This document shows positions 27,169 through 36,329 of a stretch of DNA of 64,000 nt, piece after piece. The position numbers and the translations under genes are program-made. The stretch's first letter is position 1, and each line of letters starts with the position of its first letter. Origin of the DNA: Roseibium album (GTDB lineage: Bacteria; Pseudomonadota; Alphaproteobacteria; Rhizobiales; Stappiaceae); contig NZ_CXWE01000002.1 of assembly GCF_001404515.1 (NCBI RefSeq), forward strand, positions 310,001-374,000, given 5' to 3'. The notes under the pieces are model-generated. The model had not been told where the DNA came from, searched no databases, and was given only the letters and a program-made list of their open reading frames with translations.

Positions 27169-29385
27169 ATGAAACGCGGGATCGGCAAATTGGCATTCCT
27201 GTTCGGGAGTGCACGATTATCGGCCGTCCTCTTGCTCCTTGTCTTGTTGGGTGTCCGGGTCCTTGATCCCCTGGTTGTCGAGCTCGTTCGACTAAAGACC
27301 TTCGACTTCTACCAGACCCTCAAGCCGCGGGACTACCAGGATCTGCCGGTCGCGATTGTCGATATCGACGAAAAAAGCCTTGCCGAACTGGGTCAGTGGC
27401 CCTGGGCGCGGACAACCCTTGCGACCATCCTCCAGAACATCGCGCAGGCCGGCGGGATCGCGGTGGCCTTCGATATCGTCTTCCCAGAGCCGGATCGCCT
27501 GTCACCCGACCAATACAGCAAATCCATCGGTGGTCTCAGCCAAACACTGAAAGACGAACTGGCCGCACTTCCGAGCACTGACAAGATCATGAGCGATGCC
27601 ATGCGCAGAACGCGCGTCGTCGTCGGACAGGCAGGCGGTGTCGACTTTGTCGAAACCGGTCGCCCGAAGCAAAGCCAGACACCGGTTGCCCTGTTGGGAC
27701 CGGACCCGACCGGCGTCATGTTCAATTATCCAAAACTTCTCAGGAATATCCCGATACTGGAAGAGGCCGCAGCCGGAAAAGGGTTGTTTTCCATCTACCC
27801 GGACCCGGACGGCATCGTCAGGCGTGCGGCACTGACTGCGTTGGCCGATGGCCAGATCCAGCCGGCGCTGAGTGTCGAGCTCCTGCGTGTTGCTACAGGG
27901 CAAAACGCGTTCGCGGTCAAAAGTGACGAAGCGGGTATCAGTGGACTGGTCGTCGGCGGTGTCGAAGTCCCCACGGATCGCAACGGGCGGATCTGGGTTC
28001 ACTACACGCCGTCGAATGCGGAGCGTTACGTTTCGGCGTCCGACATTGTCAGCGGTGAGTTTGACGTCACCAGGATCAAGAACCACCTCATTTTGATGGG
28101 ACCGTCCGCTACCGGATTGCTCGATCTGAAGGCGACACCGCTGGATCCGGCCATGCCGGGAGTGGAGGTTCATGCGCAAATTCTGGAGAACATTCTAAGC
28201 CAGTCATTTCTGACACGTCCGAACTATGCGTTGGGTGCGGAACTGATTGCAACGACGGCTCTGTCCCTGTTGACCGTCCTGCTGGTTCCCATACTCGGTG
28301 CGCTGCCGGTCCTTGCCTTCGGCTTCGTTCTTGCCGCGAGTTGGGTTGCCGGAAGCTGGTACATGTTTGCCAGCCAGAAGCTGCTTCTGGACGCCGGGTA
28401 CCCGCTGTTTGCAAGCTTTTGCGTGTTTCTTCTACTGGTCTTCATCAACTATCGCCGCGAGGAAATCCAGCGGCAGGAAATCCGTTCGGCATTCGGCCAG
28501 TATCTGGCGCCCGACTACGTTGAACAGATCGCCAGGAACCCTGAAAGCCTTGCCCTGGGGGGCGAACGGCGCAACATGACGGTCCTGTTTTCCGATGTCC
28601 GCAATTTCACGAAAATATCTGAAAGCTTCGCTGACAATCCCCAGGGACTAACCACGCTGATGAACCGGTTTCTGACGCCGCTTTCGAACGGCATCATGGA
28701 AAAGCGCGGCACAATCGACAAATATATGGGCGATGCCGTCATGGCGTTCTGGAACGCCCCTCTTGATGACAACAATCAGGAATTCCATGCCTGCCAGGCA
28801 GCCCTGATCATGGTTGAGCGCATGCGTGCAATCAATCTCGAACGCAAGGAGGAAGCCGAAAAGGAAGGCAGGGAGTTCTTTCCGCTGAATGTCGGGATCG
28901 GCATCAACACCGGAGACTGTGTCGTCGGCAATATGGGGTCCGAATTCCGCTTCGACTATTCGGTCCTTGGCGATTCCGTCAATCTTGCGTCACGTCTGGA
29001 AGGTCAGACCAAGGCTTACGGGGTCACCACGCTGATTGGCAACAACACCGCCCGGACGGTGAGGGAAAAGCTCGCCGTTTGTGAAGTCGACCTCATCAGG
29101 GTCAAGGGCAAGCAGGAACCGGAACGGATATTCACCTTGCTGGGAGACGAAGCCTATGCCGGCAGCAGCGCGTTCCGCGAGGCCAGGTCACATTTCGAAA
29201 CTATGCTCGAATCCTATCGTGAACAGGATTGGGAGCGTGCAAAATCGCTGTGCGCCGCATTGATTGACCTGGGTAACAGCGATTTCGCAAATCTGGCAGA
29301 AACGTTCGGCGAGCGGATCGAGCGTTTCGCAAAGGAGCCGCCCCCGTCTGACTGGGACGGCGTCTATGTTGCCGAAACCAAGTAG
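27169..29385 (+). CDS. CHASE2-domain adenylate/guanylate cyclase
   Basis: 738 residues. One N-terminal membrane helix (about 12-32), a periplasmic CHASE2 sensor (about 35-335), three closely spaced helices (about 350-425) and a class III cyclase domain (about 465-650). Both metal-binding aspartates are present: Asp476 (L-F-S-D-V-R) and Asp522 (M-G-D-A-V-M), and the L-G-D-S-V-N-L-A-S-R-L block is intact, so it should be active. Substrate choice (ATP or GTP) cannot be settled by eye. It lies directly behind the FecR/RTX gene on the same strand, probably one operon, suggesting that it senses the state of that protein or of the envelope (inference). Confidence 0.9.
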   Translation: MKRGIGKLAFLFGSARLSAVLLLLVLLGVRVLDPLVVELVRLKTFDFYQTLKPRDYQDLPVAIVDIDEKSLAELGQWPWARTTLATILQNIAQAGGIAVAFDIVFPEPDRLSPDQYSKSIGGLSQTLKDELAALPSTDKIMSDAMRRTRVVVGQAGGVDFVETGRPKQSQTPVALLGPDPTGVMFNYPKLLRNIPILEEAAAGKGLFSIYPDPDGIVRRAALTALADGQIQPALSVELLRVATGQNAFAVKSDEAGISGLVVGGVEVPTDRNGRIWVHYTPSNAERYVSASDIVSGEFDVTRIKNHLILMGPSATGLLDLKATPLDPAMPGVEVHAQILENILSQSFLTRPNYALGAELIATTALSLLTVLLVPILGALPVLAFGFVLAASWVAGSWYMFASQKLLLDAGYPLFASFCVFLLLVFINYRREEIQRQEIRSAFGQYLAPDYVEQIARNPESLALGGERRNMTVLFSDVRNFTKISESFADNPQGLTTLMNRFLTPLSNGIMEKRGTIDKYMGDAVMAFWNAPLDDNNQEFHACQAALIMVERMRAINLERKEEAEKEGREFFPLNVGIGINTGDCVVGNMGSEFRFDYSVLGDSVNLASRLEGQTKAYGVTTLIGNNTARTVREKLAVCEVDLIRVKGKQEPERIFTLLGDEAYAGSSAFREARSHFETMLESYREQDWERAKSLCAALIDLGNSDFANLAETFGERIERFAKEPPPSDWDGVYVAETK

Positions 29386-29399
29386 GGCCGGCCGCAGCC

Positions 29400-30254
29400 T
29401 CAGGCGTTTTTGACGTTCTGGGTCTGAACCCCCAGCTTGTCGATCCCGAGACGCATGATTTCGCCGCCCTTCAGATAGACAGGCGGTTTCTGCCCCATGC
29501 CGACACCCGGAGGTGTGCCGGTGGAGATCACATCACCGGGCTGCAGGCTCATGAAGCGGCTGCAATAGCTGACGAGATGCGGCACCTTGTAGACCATCGT
29601 TGCGGTCGACCCGTTCTGATAGCGGTGACCGTCAACTTCCAGCCACATCGCAAGCTGGTCGAAATCGCCGACTTCGTCCGGTGTTACCAGCCAGGGGCCT
29701 AGCGGACCAAAGGTGTCGCTGCCCTTGCCCTTGTCCCACGTTCCGGACCGGTTAAGCTGAAAGTCACGCTCAGAGACATCGTTGATCACGCAGAAACCCG
29801 CGACATGCTGCAAGGCATCGGCTTCGTCGATATACTTTCCGCCCTTGCCGATCACGACACCGAGTTCGACTTCCCAATCGGTTTTCTCCGAACCGCGCGG
29901 AATTTCCACATTGTCATCCGGTCCGACGATCGCCGAGGTCCACTTTCCGAAAACCACCGGTTCCGGCGGAACGTCCAGTCCGGATTCGGCGGCATGGTCC
30001 GCATAGTTCAGACCGATGCAGACGAATTTGCCGACATTGCCAACGCACGCACCCAGGCGCAGATCCTGTTGCGGCTGCCCATCGACCAGTGGCAGGTCGG
30101 AAATGTTCAGAGCCTGCAATTTTGCAATTGCATCCGGCAGCAAGGTGTTACCGGAAATATCGTTCACATGCGCGGATAGATCCCGTACACGCCCGTCGTT
30201 ATCCAGCAACCCGGGTTTTTCTTCCCCAACGGGCCCGTATCTCAGCAGTTTCAT
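29400..30254 (-). CDS. 2,4-diketo-3-deoxy-L-fuconate hydrolase (FAH family)
   Basis: 284 residues, a fumarylacetoacetate-hydrolase fold. Metal ligands Glu128, Glu130 (W-E-V-E-L-G) and Asp159 (I-N-D-V-S-E-R-D) and the G-L-N-Y-A-D-H segment with His87 are present. In the oxidative fucose pathway this enzyme splits 2,4-diketo-3-deoxy-L-fuconate into pyruvate and L-lactate. The specific call depends on context: every other step of that pathway lies within the next 11 kb. Last gene of the leftward uxaA-to-FAH operon, separated from the binding-protein gene by a stable hairpin. Confidence 0.85.
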   Translation of the reverse strand: MKLLRYGPVGEEKPGLLDNDGRVRDLSAHVNDISGNTLLPDAIAKLQALNISDLPLVDGQPQQDLRLGACVGNVGKFVCIGLNYADHAAESGLDVPPEPVVFGKWTSAIVGPDDNVEIPRGSEKTDWEVELGVVIGKGGKYIDEADALQHVAGFCVINDVSERDFQLNRSGTWDKGKGSDTFGPLGPWLVTPDEVGDFDQLAMWLEVDGHRYQNGSTATMVYKVPHLVSYCSRFMSLQPGDVISTGTPPGVGMGQKPPVYLKGGEIMRLGIDKLGVQTQNVKNA

Positions 30255-30280
30255 GTAACAGATCTTTCCTATGTGCTGAC

Positions 30281-30305
30281 GATCCGCCGGTTATCCCGGC
30301 GGATC
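30281..30305 (-). terminator. Intercistronic hairpin after the sugar-binding protein gene
   Basis: GATCCGCCGG (30281-30290) pairs perfectly with CCGGCGGATC (30296-30305), loop of five bases, 18 bases after the binding-protein stop and before the hydrolase start. No T-tract follows, so it more likely stabilises the binding-protein mRNA or attenuates downstream expression than ends transcription completely. Confidence 0.6.
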
Positions 30306-30323
30306 GAATTGTCTTTTCGCCAA

Positions 30324-31268
30324 TCAGTCGTAAAGAACCGCGGCAATCTCCGGATCATCCATATTGGATGCATCGTAATAGAAGAAGCCCGTATCGATAA
30401 GATTCGGTACGTCTTGGCCTTTTGATGCGGCAACGGCGGCTTTGACGGTCTCATAACCGATCCCGACGGGGTTCTGGGTAATCGCCCCTGCCATCACACC
30501 GCTCTTGATCGCTTCTTTCTGAGCCTTGCCCGAGTCGTAGCCGATGATGACCAATCCGTCCTTGCCGAGTTCCTGAACACCGTTGACGACACCGATTGCC
30601 GATCCCTCGTTGGTTCCGAAAATTCCTTTCAGATCCGGGTTCGCAGTCAGGATCGCCTTGGTCACTTCGGTCGATTTCAGATGATCGCCCTGTCCATACT
30701 GGATGGTGACAATTTCAATGTCAGGATATTTTTCACCGATACGATTGACGAAACCGTCCCGGCGGTCGATGCCCGTCCGGCTCGTCTGGTCGTGAGCGAC
30801 GACTGCGACCTTGCCTTTTCCGCCGATCTTCTCGGCCATCTTGTCGGCGGCAAGCGAAGCTGCAGCAACATTGTTCGTGGTCGCTGTGGCTACCGGAATA
30901 TCGCTGTCGACGCCACTGTCGAATGCAACAACCGGAATACCGGCTTCCTGGGCCTGACGGAGCAACGGAATCGCTGCCTGGCTGTCCAACGCGGCAAAGC
31001 CGATCGCAACCGGCTTGTTGGCCAGGGCGGCCGACAGCATGTCGATCTGGCGGTCCACCATGGTTTCGTTATCCGGACCTTCGAAGGTAATGCGTACCCC
31101 TTCCTCGTCCGCCGCCTTTTCCGCACCCAGCTTGACGGCCTGCCAGAACTGATGCTGGAAGCCTTTGGATACCAGCGGAATGTACATCTCGTCTGCAAGA
31201 GCGGATGTGGCTGGGATGGACATTGCCAGCGCGCTTATGGCGCCAATTACGAAACGACGTGAAATCAT
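30324..31268 (-). CDS. Sugar ABC transporter periplasmic binding protein (RbsB-like)
   Basis: 314 residues with a signal peptide (hydrophobic 8-22, cleavage after A-L-A near 25) and a type 1 periplasmic binding fold with the usual P-x-V-x-F-D-S block (G-I-P-V-V-A-F-D-S-G) and the I-I-G-Y-D hinge. GAGGAGG precedes the ATG. Located between the permease and the FAH hydrolase of the fucose cluster, so its ligand is probably L-fucose or a related deoxy sugar (inference). It belongs to the CUT2 importer with the following permease and ATPase. Confidence 0.9.
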   Translation of the reverse strand: MISRRFVIGAISALAMSIPATSALADEMYIPLVSKGFQHQFWQAVKLGAEKAADEEGVRITFEGPDNETMVDRQIDMLSAALANKPVAIGFAALDSQAAIPLLRQAQEAGIPVVAFDSGVDSDIPVATATTNNVAAASLAADKMAEKIGGKGKVAVVAHDQTSRTGIDRRDGFVNRIGEKYPDIEIVTIQYGQGDHLKSTEVTKAILTANPDLKGIFGTNEGSAIGVVNGVQELGKDGLVIIGYDSGKAQKEAIKSGVMAGAITQNPVGIGYETVKAAVAASKGQDVPNLIDTGFFYYDASNMDDPEIAAVLYD

Positions 31269-31340
31269 GAAATCTCCTCCTCTTATGCGTTTCAGTTATT
31301 TGCTGTTTGTCTGGAACGTCGACCGCTCTCTTCTTGGTTT

Positions 31341-32348
31341 TCACTTGGCCTGTCTGCGCCGCACCATGTCGGCATAGACGGCAAGAATGATGATTGCGCC
31401 GGTCACGACCGTCTGCCATTCCTGGGCGACCGAAAGGACGCGCAATCCATTGGTCAGAACGGCCATGATCAACGCACCGATCAGCGTTCCGATGATGGTT
31501 CCGCGACCACCTGAAAGCGATGTGCCGCCGATCACGACCGCCGCAATGGCTTCCAGCTCGTAACCGAGCCCGAGCGCCGGCTGGGCGGAGTTGAGACGCG
31601 ACGCGATCAGAATGCCGGCAATGCCGCAGATGCCTCCGGCAAGAGCGTAGATCGCCATTTTCCAGGCGTCGGTATTCACACCTGACAGGCGGACCGCTTC
31701 TTCGTTCGATCCAAGCGCGAATGTGTAGCGTCCCAGAACCGTGCGGCCGAGAATGTAAGCTGCCGCCATTGCCACGAGAAACAGGATGAGAACACCGTTC
31801 GGTATCGGCAGCGAGGGAAGAATCTCCCCGATCAGCGACCCGCGCGAAATCTGGTCGAAACCGGGCGTATCGTTGAAATAGATCGGGCGCGTTCCCGAAA
31901 TCACCAGGGAAAGCCCTTTCAGGATAAGCATCATGCCGAGCGTTGCGATGAAAGGCGGGATTTTCATCTTGGCGACGAACGTTCCCGAACACAGTCCGCA
32001 AAGGGCACCGGCCGCGATGGCCGCCATCACGCCAAGCAGCAACGGCATGCCGGCATAGGTCAGCACGACACCGGCGATCACCGCACAGAACGTCATGAGC
32101 GTGCCGACCGACAGGTCGATGCCACCGGTGATGATCACCAGCGTTGCGGCAATCGCCAGAACGCCATTCACCGAGGTGGCCTGCAGGATCGCGATCATGT
32201 TCGAGGTCTGCATGAAATTCGGAGACGCGATCGAAAATGCGATCAGCAATGCAATCAGGGACGCGAAGGCAAGCAGTTTCTGATGCGCTCCGGTATCGGT
32301 CAATCTGGAAAGCAGATTGACCGGTTTCGTTTCCTCCACGGTCTTCAA
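31341..32348 (-). CDS. Sugar ABC transporter permease (RbsC-like)
   Basis: 335 residues from a TTG at 32348 that overlaps the ATPase stop as TTGA and has a GGGGGAA SD; the longer frame runs back inside the ATPase gene. Eight to ten membrane helices, with the CUT2 signature G-G-I-D-L-S-V-G and the cytosolic [11 protein letters not shown] loop that docks the ATPase. Part of the leftward fucose operon. Confidence 0.9.
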   Translation of the reverse strand: MKTVEETKPVNLLSRLTDTGAHQKLLAFASLIALLIAFSIASPNFMQTSNMIAILQATSVNGVLAIAATLVIITGGIDLSVGTLMTFCAVIAGVVLTYAGMPLLLGVMAAIAAGALCGLCSGTFVAKMKIPPFIATLGMMLILKGLSLVISGTRPIYFNDTPGFDQISRGSLIGEILPSLPIPNGVLILFLVAMAAAYILGRTVLGRYTFALGSNEEAVRLSGVNTDAWKMAIYALAGGICGIAGILIASRLNSAQPALGLGYELEAIAAVVIGGTSLSGGRGTIIGTLIGALIMAVLTNGLRVLSVAQEWQTVVTGAIIILAVYADMVRRRQAK

Positions 32349-33871
32349 GGTGTTTCCCCCGTCGGTTGCATCGCTGCCTCGCGCTGCGTGGCAAGCTGCA
32401 TGATTTGTTCTTGAGTTGTGTCCTTGCCGCCCGGAAGAATGCCGGTCAGCCGTCCCTCGCACATCACCGCGATCCGGTGACTGAGCCGCATGATCTCCGG
32501 CAACTCGGAGGAAATCACGATTACCGCCTTCCCCTCCTCAGCCAGGCTTTCCAGCAGCTTGTAGATTTCCGATTTGGCACCAACATCGATGCCGCGCGTC
32601 GGTTCATCGAAAATCAGGATGTCGCAGTTCCTCAGCAACCATTTGGCAATGACTGTCTTTTGTTGATTGCCTCCGGACAGAAGCCTGACCTCCTGGATAT
32701 CGGACGGTGTGCGGATGCCGAGTTTTCGAATGTAGTCCTGCGCGGTCTTGCGCATCGCGTCATCGTCAAGGACGCCGCCGCGACCGGTGAACTTGTCCAG
32801 GGAGGCAAGGGCAATGTTGTCTCGGACATTCATTCCGGTCGCGAGGCCGAAATGCTTGCGGTCTTCGGACAGATAACCGATGCCGGCGGCAACAGCGTCG
32901 TGCGGTGTCGTCACGGACACGTCCTTGCCGTGAACCCTTATGTCTCCGCCATCCCGCGGATCTGCGCCGAAAATGGCACGTGCGACTTCCGTCCGCCCCG
33001 CACCCATAAGCCCTGCAAACCCGAGAATCTCGCCCTTGCGCAGCGAAAATCCGACATCCCGGATGTCCTTGCCGCGCGACAGGCCCGACACCTCGAGCGC
33101 GATCTCCGCTTCTGACAGATCCGGCACCTCGACCGGCTCTTCGTTCACCTCCCGGCCGACCATCATTGCGATAATCTTGGATATTGGAGTATCCGACGCG
33201 CCGACGGTTGCAACATATTCACCGTCACGCATCACCGTCACACGGTCGGCAATTCTCTTCAGCTCATCCATCTTGTGGCTGATATAGACGATACCGACAC
33301 CTTCAGCCTTCAGACGGTTGATGATGATGAAGAGCTCGGAGATTTCCGCATCATTGAGCGCCGCCGTCGGTTCGTCCATGATCAAGACACGTGACTTGTA
33401 GGAAAGCGCCTTCGCAATCTCCACCATCTGCTGCTTGGCAATCGTCAGGCTGCCGACATTCGCCTTCGGGTCGAGATTAAGGTTCATCGAGGCGAAGATC
33501 TCGGCTGCATTCCGGTTCAAGGCATTCTCATCGAGCCTGCCGAAACTCTTGCGCGGTTCCCGGCCGATGAAGATATTCTGCGCGGTGGTGAGATCATTCA
33601 TCAGGCTGAGTTCCTGGTGAATGATGCCGATACCACGGTCCTGCGCAGCCCGCGGTGAATCGAGTTCCACGCTTTCACCGTCGATGGACAGGTCGCCCGC
33701 ATCAGACCGATAGATCCCTGCCAGAATCTTCATCAGCGTTGATTTGCCGGCCCCGTTTTCACCCATCAAGGCATGCACTTCACCCGGCTCCAGCTCGAAC
33801 TGCACGTTCTTCAGGGCATGCACGCCCGGAAAACGCTTTTCGATGCCTGTCATTTTGACGATTGGTGCCAC
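32345..33871 (-). CDS. Sugar ABC transporter ATPase, two nucleotide-binding domains (RbsA-like)
   Basis: 508 residues. The first half has Walker A (G-E-N-G-A-G-K-S-T) near 38-46, a degenerate signature and Walker B (L-I-M-D-E-P); the second half has the diverged A-loop (G-L-M-G-A-G-R-T-E), signature L-S-G-G-N-Q-Q-K and Walker B ([13 protein letters not shown]). This asymmetric layout is normal for CUT2 importers. It follows the SDR gene by 19 bases and is coupled to the permease by a four-base overlap. Confidence 0.92.
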   Translation of the reverse strand: MAPIVKMTGIEKRFPGVHALKNVQFELEPGEVHALMGENGAGKSTLMKILAGIYRSDAGDLSIDGESVELDSPRAAQDRGIGIIHQELSLMNDLTTAQNIFIGREPRKSFGRLDENALNRNAAEIFASMNLNLDPKANVGSLTIAKQQMVEIAKALSYKSRVLIMDEPTAALNDAEISELFIIINRLKAEGVGIVYISHKMDELKRIADRVTVMRDGEYVATVGASDTPISKIIAMMVGREVNEEPVEVPDLSEAEIALEVSGLSRGKDIRDVGFSLRKGEILGFAGLMGAGRTEVARAIFGADPRDGGDIRVHGKDVSVTTPHDAVAAGIGYLSEDRKHFGLATGMNVRDNIALASLDKFTGRGGVLDDDAMRKTAQDYIRKLGIRTPSDIQEVRLLSGGNQQKTVIAKWLLRNCDILIFDEPTRGIDVGAKSEIYKLLESLAEEGKAVIVISSELPEIMRLSHRIAVMCEGRLTGILPGGKDTTQEQIMQLATQREAAMQPTGETP

Positions 33872-33890
33872 GACCAGCCCCCCTGCTGCT

Positions 33891-34628
33891 CTAGATCGTC
33901 ACGCCACCGTCGACCAGCAGCGCCTGACCGGTGACAAACTGGCTTTCGTCGGAGAGGAGATAGACGGCCAGAGGCGTGATGTCTCCAACCACTGCCAAAC
34001 GCCCCATGGGCTGTCTTGCTACAAAGTCCTTTTCTGCCTGCACCGGGTCGGGAGCAGCATCAATGCGGCCACGAAGCGACGGCGTATCCACCGTCCCCGG
34101 GCAAATCGCATTGCAACGGATACCTTTGGAAACGAAGTCCGACGCAATCCCTTTTGTCAGGCCGATCACGGCGGCCTTCGTCGAGCCGTATGCGGTTCGG
34201 AATGGAAATCCCTTTATCGAACTGGCCATGGAAGCCATGTTGACAATGGACGCAGACCCTGTCGTTTCCGCCTTGCGCAACATCCCGGGAAGACAGGCGC
34301 GGGTCAGTTTCATCATTGACGTGACATTCAGATCGAAACTGAAAGCCCAATCCTCGTCGGATATGTCCAACAGCGATCCGTGATGAACAAAGCCCGCCAC
34401 GTTGAACATACCGTCCAGGTCCGGAATGTCGGACGCCAGCTGTGCAATCGCAGCGCCATCGGTAACGTCCAACGCCCTGGTTTCCATCGCATCGAGCCCT
34501 GCAAGCAACGCTTCGTCCCTGTCGGTCGCAATGACGTGTGCGCCCTCGGCGGCGCATGCGATCGCACTGGCCCGGCCCATGCCCTGACCCGCCGCGGTTA
34601 CGAGAATAGTCTTTCCTTGCAGCCGCAT
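33891..34628 (-). CDS. Short-chain dehydrogenase, probable 2-keto-3-deoxy-L-fuconate dehydrogenase
   Basis: 245 residues, a complete classical SDR: cofactor loop T-A-A-G-Q-G-M-G (11-18), catalytic Ser133, Tyr147 and Lys151, and Asp36 after beta-2 favouring NAD+. In the oxidative fucose pathway such an enzyme oxidises 2-keto-3-deoxy-L-fuconate to the 2,4-diketo acid that the FAH-family hydrolase cleaves. The assignment relies on that context. Its ATG shares one base with the uxaA-like stop (TAATG), so the two are coupled. Confidence 0.85.
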   Translation of the reverse strand: MRLQGKTILVTAAGQGMGRASAIACAAEGAHVIATDRDEALLAGLDAMETRALDVTDGAAIAQLASDIPDLDGMFNVAGFVHHGSLLDISDEDWAFSFDLNVTSMMKLTRACLPGMLRKAETTGSASIVNMASMASSIKGFPFRTAYGSTKAAVIGLTKGIASDFVSKGIRCNAICPGTVDTPSLRGRIDAAPDPVQAEKDFVARQPMGRLAVVGDITPLAVYLLSDESQFVTGQALLVDGGVTI

Positions 34629-36151
34629 TACATTACCGCTCCTATTTGCCAGGGCACGAACTCCGCGCCGCCAAAGCCGAGCTCTTCGCTCTTGGTCTGT
34701 TCACCTGAAGCAACACGGATCAGCAATTCGAAAAGCTCTTCGCCTTTTGCTTCAATGCTGATGCCCTCCGTGACGATGTCCCCGCAATTGAGATCCATGT
34801 CGCCGGACATTCGTGCGTACATTTCGGAATTCGTCGCCAGCTTGATGCACGGCGTAGGTTTGTAGCCGGAGACCGATCCCCGGCCGGTCGTGAAAATTAT
34901 GAGATTTGAGCCCGAGGCCACCTGTCCGGTGACGGAACAGGGGTCAAACCCTGGACTGTCCATGAAAACGAAGCCTTTCTTGTCGACAATCTCTGCGAAC
35001 TGATAGACGTCCGCAAGCGGAGCGGTCCCTCCCTTCGCGACTGCGCCAAGTGATTTTTCAAGGATTGTCGTCAACCCGCCCCGTTTGTTTCCCGGACTGG
35101 GATTGTTGTCCATCTCACCGCCATTTCGGGCGGTGTAATCCTCCCACCAGTGGATCCGTTCGATAAGTTTTTTTCCCACCTCGACCGACTGGGCGCGACG
35201 GGTAAGCAGATGTTCGGCGCCGTAGACTTCCGAAGTTTCGGAGAGAATGGTCGTGCCGCCGTGACGAACCAGAAGGTCCGAGGCAAACCCAAGCGCAGGA
35301 TTGGCTGTAATGCCGGAATAGCCGTCGGATCCGCCGCACTGCATACCAATGGTAATTTCGCTGACCGGCGCCGGTGACCTGGTCGCTCTGTTTGCGATTT
35401 CGAAGATCCCGCGGAGTTCCTCCAAACCTTTTTCGATGGTCTTCCGGGTTCCGCCCTCATGCTGAATTGTCATGTATCGCAATGCACCATCGGCCCGGAT
35501 CGACCTGCCGCCGACAAGATCCGAAACCTGCATGACCTCACAACCAAGCCCAATAAGCAGAATGCCGCCAAAATTCGGATGCTGGGCATAGCCGGACAAG
35601 GTTCTGAACAGCGCAGCGTATCCCTCATTCTCACCCGACATGCCGCATCCGGTGCCATGCACGATCGGAACGACGCCATCAACATTGGGAAATTCATCCA
35701 GAAGGCCTGTTTTTTCAACCGCCTCCGCAATGAAACGCGCCACTGAGCCCGAACAGTTCACCGATGTCAGGATACCGACATAATTGCGGGTGCCGACCTT
35801 GCCGTCCGCCCGGTGGTAACCATCGAATGTGCGCTGGCCTGCAATCGGCTCGAGAGCGTCTTTCTGCGTGGCAAATTCGTAGTCCTGCAGATTGTGGGCG
35901 TCCATTCCCAGGTTATGCGTGTGAACATGTTCCCCAGGCTTGATCAGTACTTTGGCCTGACCGATGATCTGACCGTAACGCAGAACGTCTTCGCCGGCGG
36001 CGATTGTCGAACACGCAATCTTGTGCCCCTGCATGACGGCCGCAGACAAGGGCTCCGCCACACCTTGAAGCTCCGAGCCGGCCGGAAGTGCACGCAGGGC
36101 AATGACCACATTGTCTTTGTCCTGCAGCTTGAGAACGTCGCCTCCACTCAT
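34628..36151 (-). CDS. UxaA/GarD-family sugar-acid dehydratase
   Basis: 507 residues, full length for altronate-dehydratase-type enzymes: an N-terminal SAF domain (about 1-95, with H-x-H in H-V-H-T-H-N) and the large C-terminal lyase domain with conserved Cys/Gly-rich blocks (V-P-I-V-H-G-T-G-C-G, G-M-Q-C-G-G-S-D). It leads the leftward operon and is divergent from the enolase-type L-fuconate dehydratase, so the locus encodes two unrelated dehydratases. It may serve a second acid such as L-galactonate, D-altronate or D-arabinonate entering the same lower pathway (inference). The SD AGGAGAGG precedes the ATG. Confidence 0.85.
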   Translation of the reverse strand: MSGGDVLKLQDKDNVVIALRALPAGSELQGVAEPLSAAVMQGHKIACSTIAAGEDVLRYGQIIGQAKVLIKPGEHVHTHNLGMDAHNLQDYEFATQKDALEPIAGQRTFDGYHRADGKVGTRNYVGILTSVNCSGSVARFIAEAVEKTGLLDEFPNVDGVVPIVHGTGCGMSGENEGYAALFRTLSGYAQHPNFGGILLIGLGCEVMQVSDLVGGRSIRADGALRYMTIQHEGGTRKTIEKGLEELRGIFEIANRATRSPAPVSEITIGMQCGGSDGYSGITANPALGFASDLLVRHGGTTILSETSEVYGAEHLLTRRAQSVEVGKKLIERIHWWEDYTARNGGEMDNNPSPGNKRGGLTTILEKSLGAVAKGGTAPLADVYQFAEIVDKKGFVFMDSPGFDPCSVTGQVASGSNLIIFTTGRGSVSGYKPTPCIKLATNSEMYARMSGDMDLNCGDIVTEGISIEAKGEELFELLIRVASGEQTKSEELGFGGAEFVPWQIGAVM

Positions 36152-36198
36152 TTGCGCGCCCCTCTCCTGTCGCCGCGGGTTTGTTTCAACCAGGCCAG

Positions 36199-36240
36199 AG
36201 AACTAGCTTGACTTGCAGACTATGTCAACTAACATGTTAG
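36199..36240. promoter_or_regulatory. Overlapping divergent promoters with GntR operator
   Basis: Rightward: TTGACT (36207-36212), 16 bases, TAACAT (36229-36234). Leftward: TTGACA (complement of 36222-36227), 17 bases, TAGTTC (complement of 36199-36204). The perfect 14-bp palindrome ACTAACATGTTAGT (36227-36240) covers the rightward -10 and touches the leftward -35. The same palindrome recurs before the gntR gene, so it is very probably that regulator's operator. Confidence 0.8.
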
Positions 36241-36329
36241 TCAGCAAAAGCGAAAAAGATTCATGCGGGTCAGGACGCAAGCACTCCCCAGCAACTCGAC
36301 GCTATTGGATCCATTGTACGGGGGATGAA

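Noticed and set aside
31069-32394. 441-codon leftward frame overlapping the sugar permease and binding-protein genes
   Set aside because: Arg/His-rich out-of-frame reading of two genes with clear domains.
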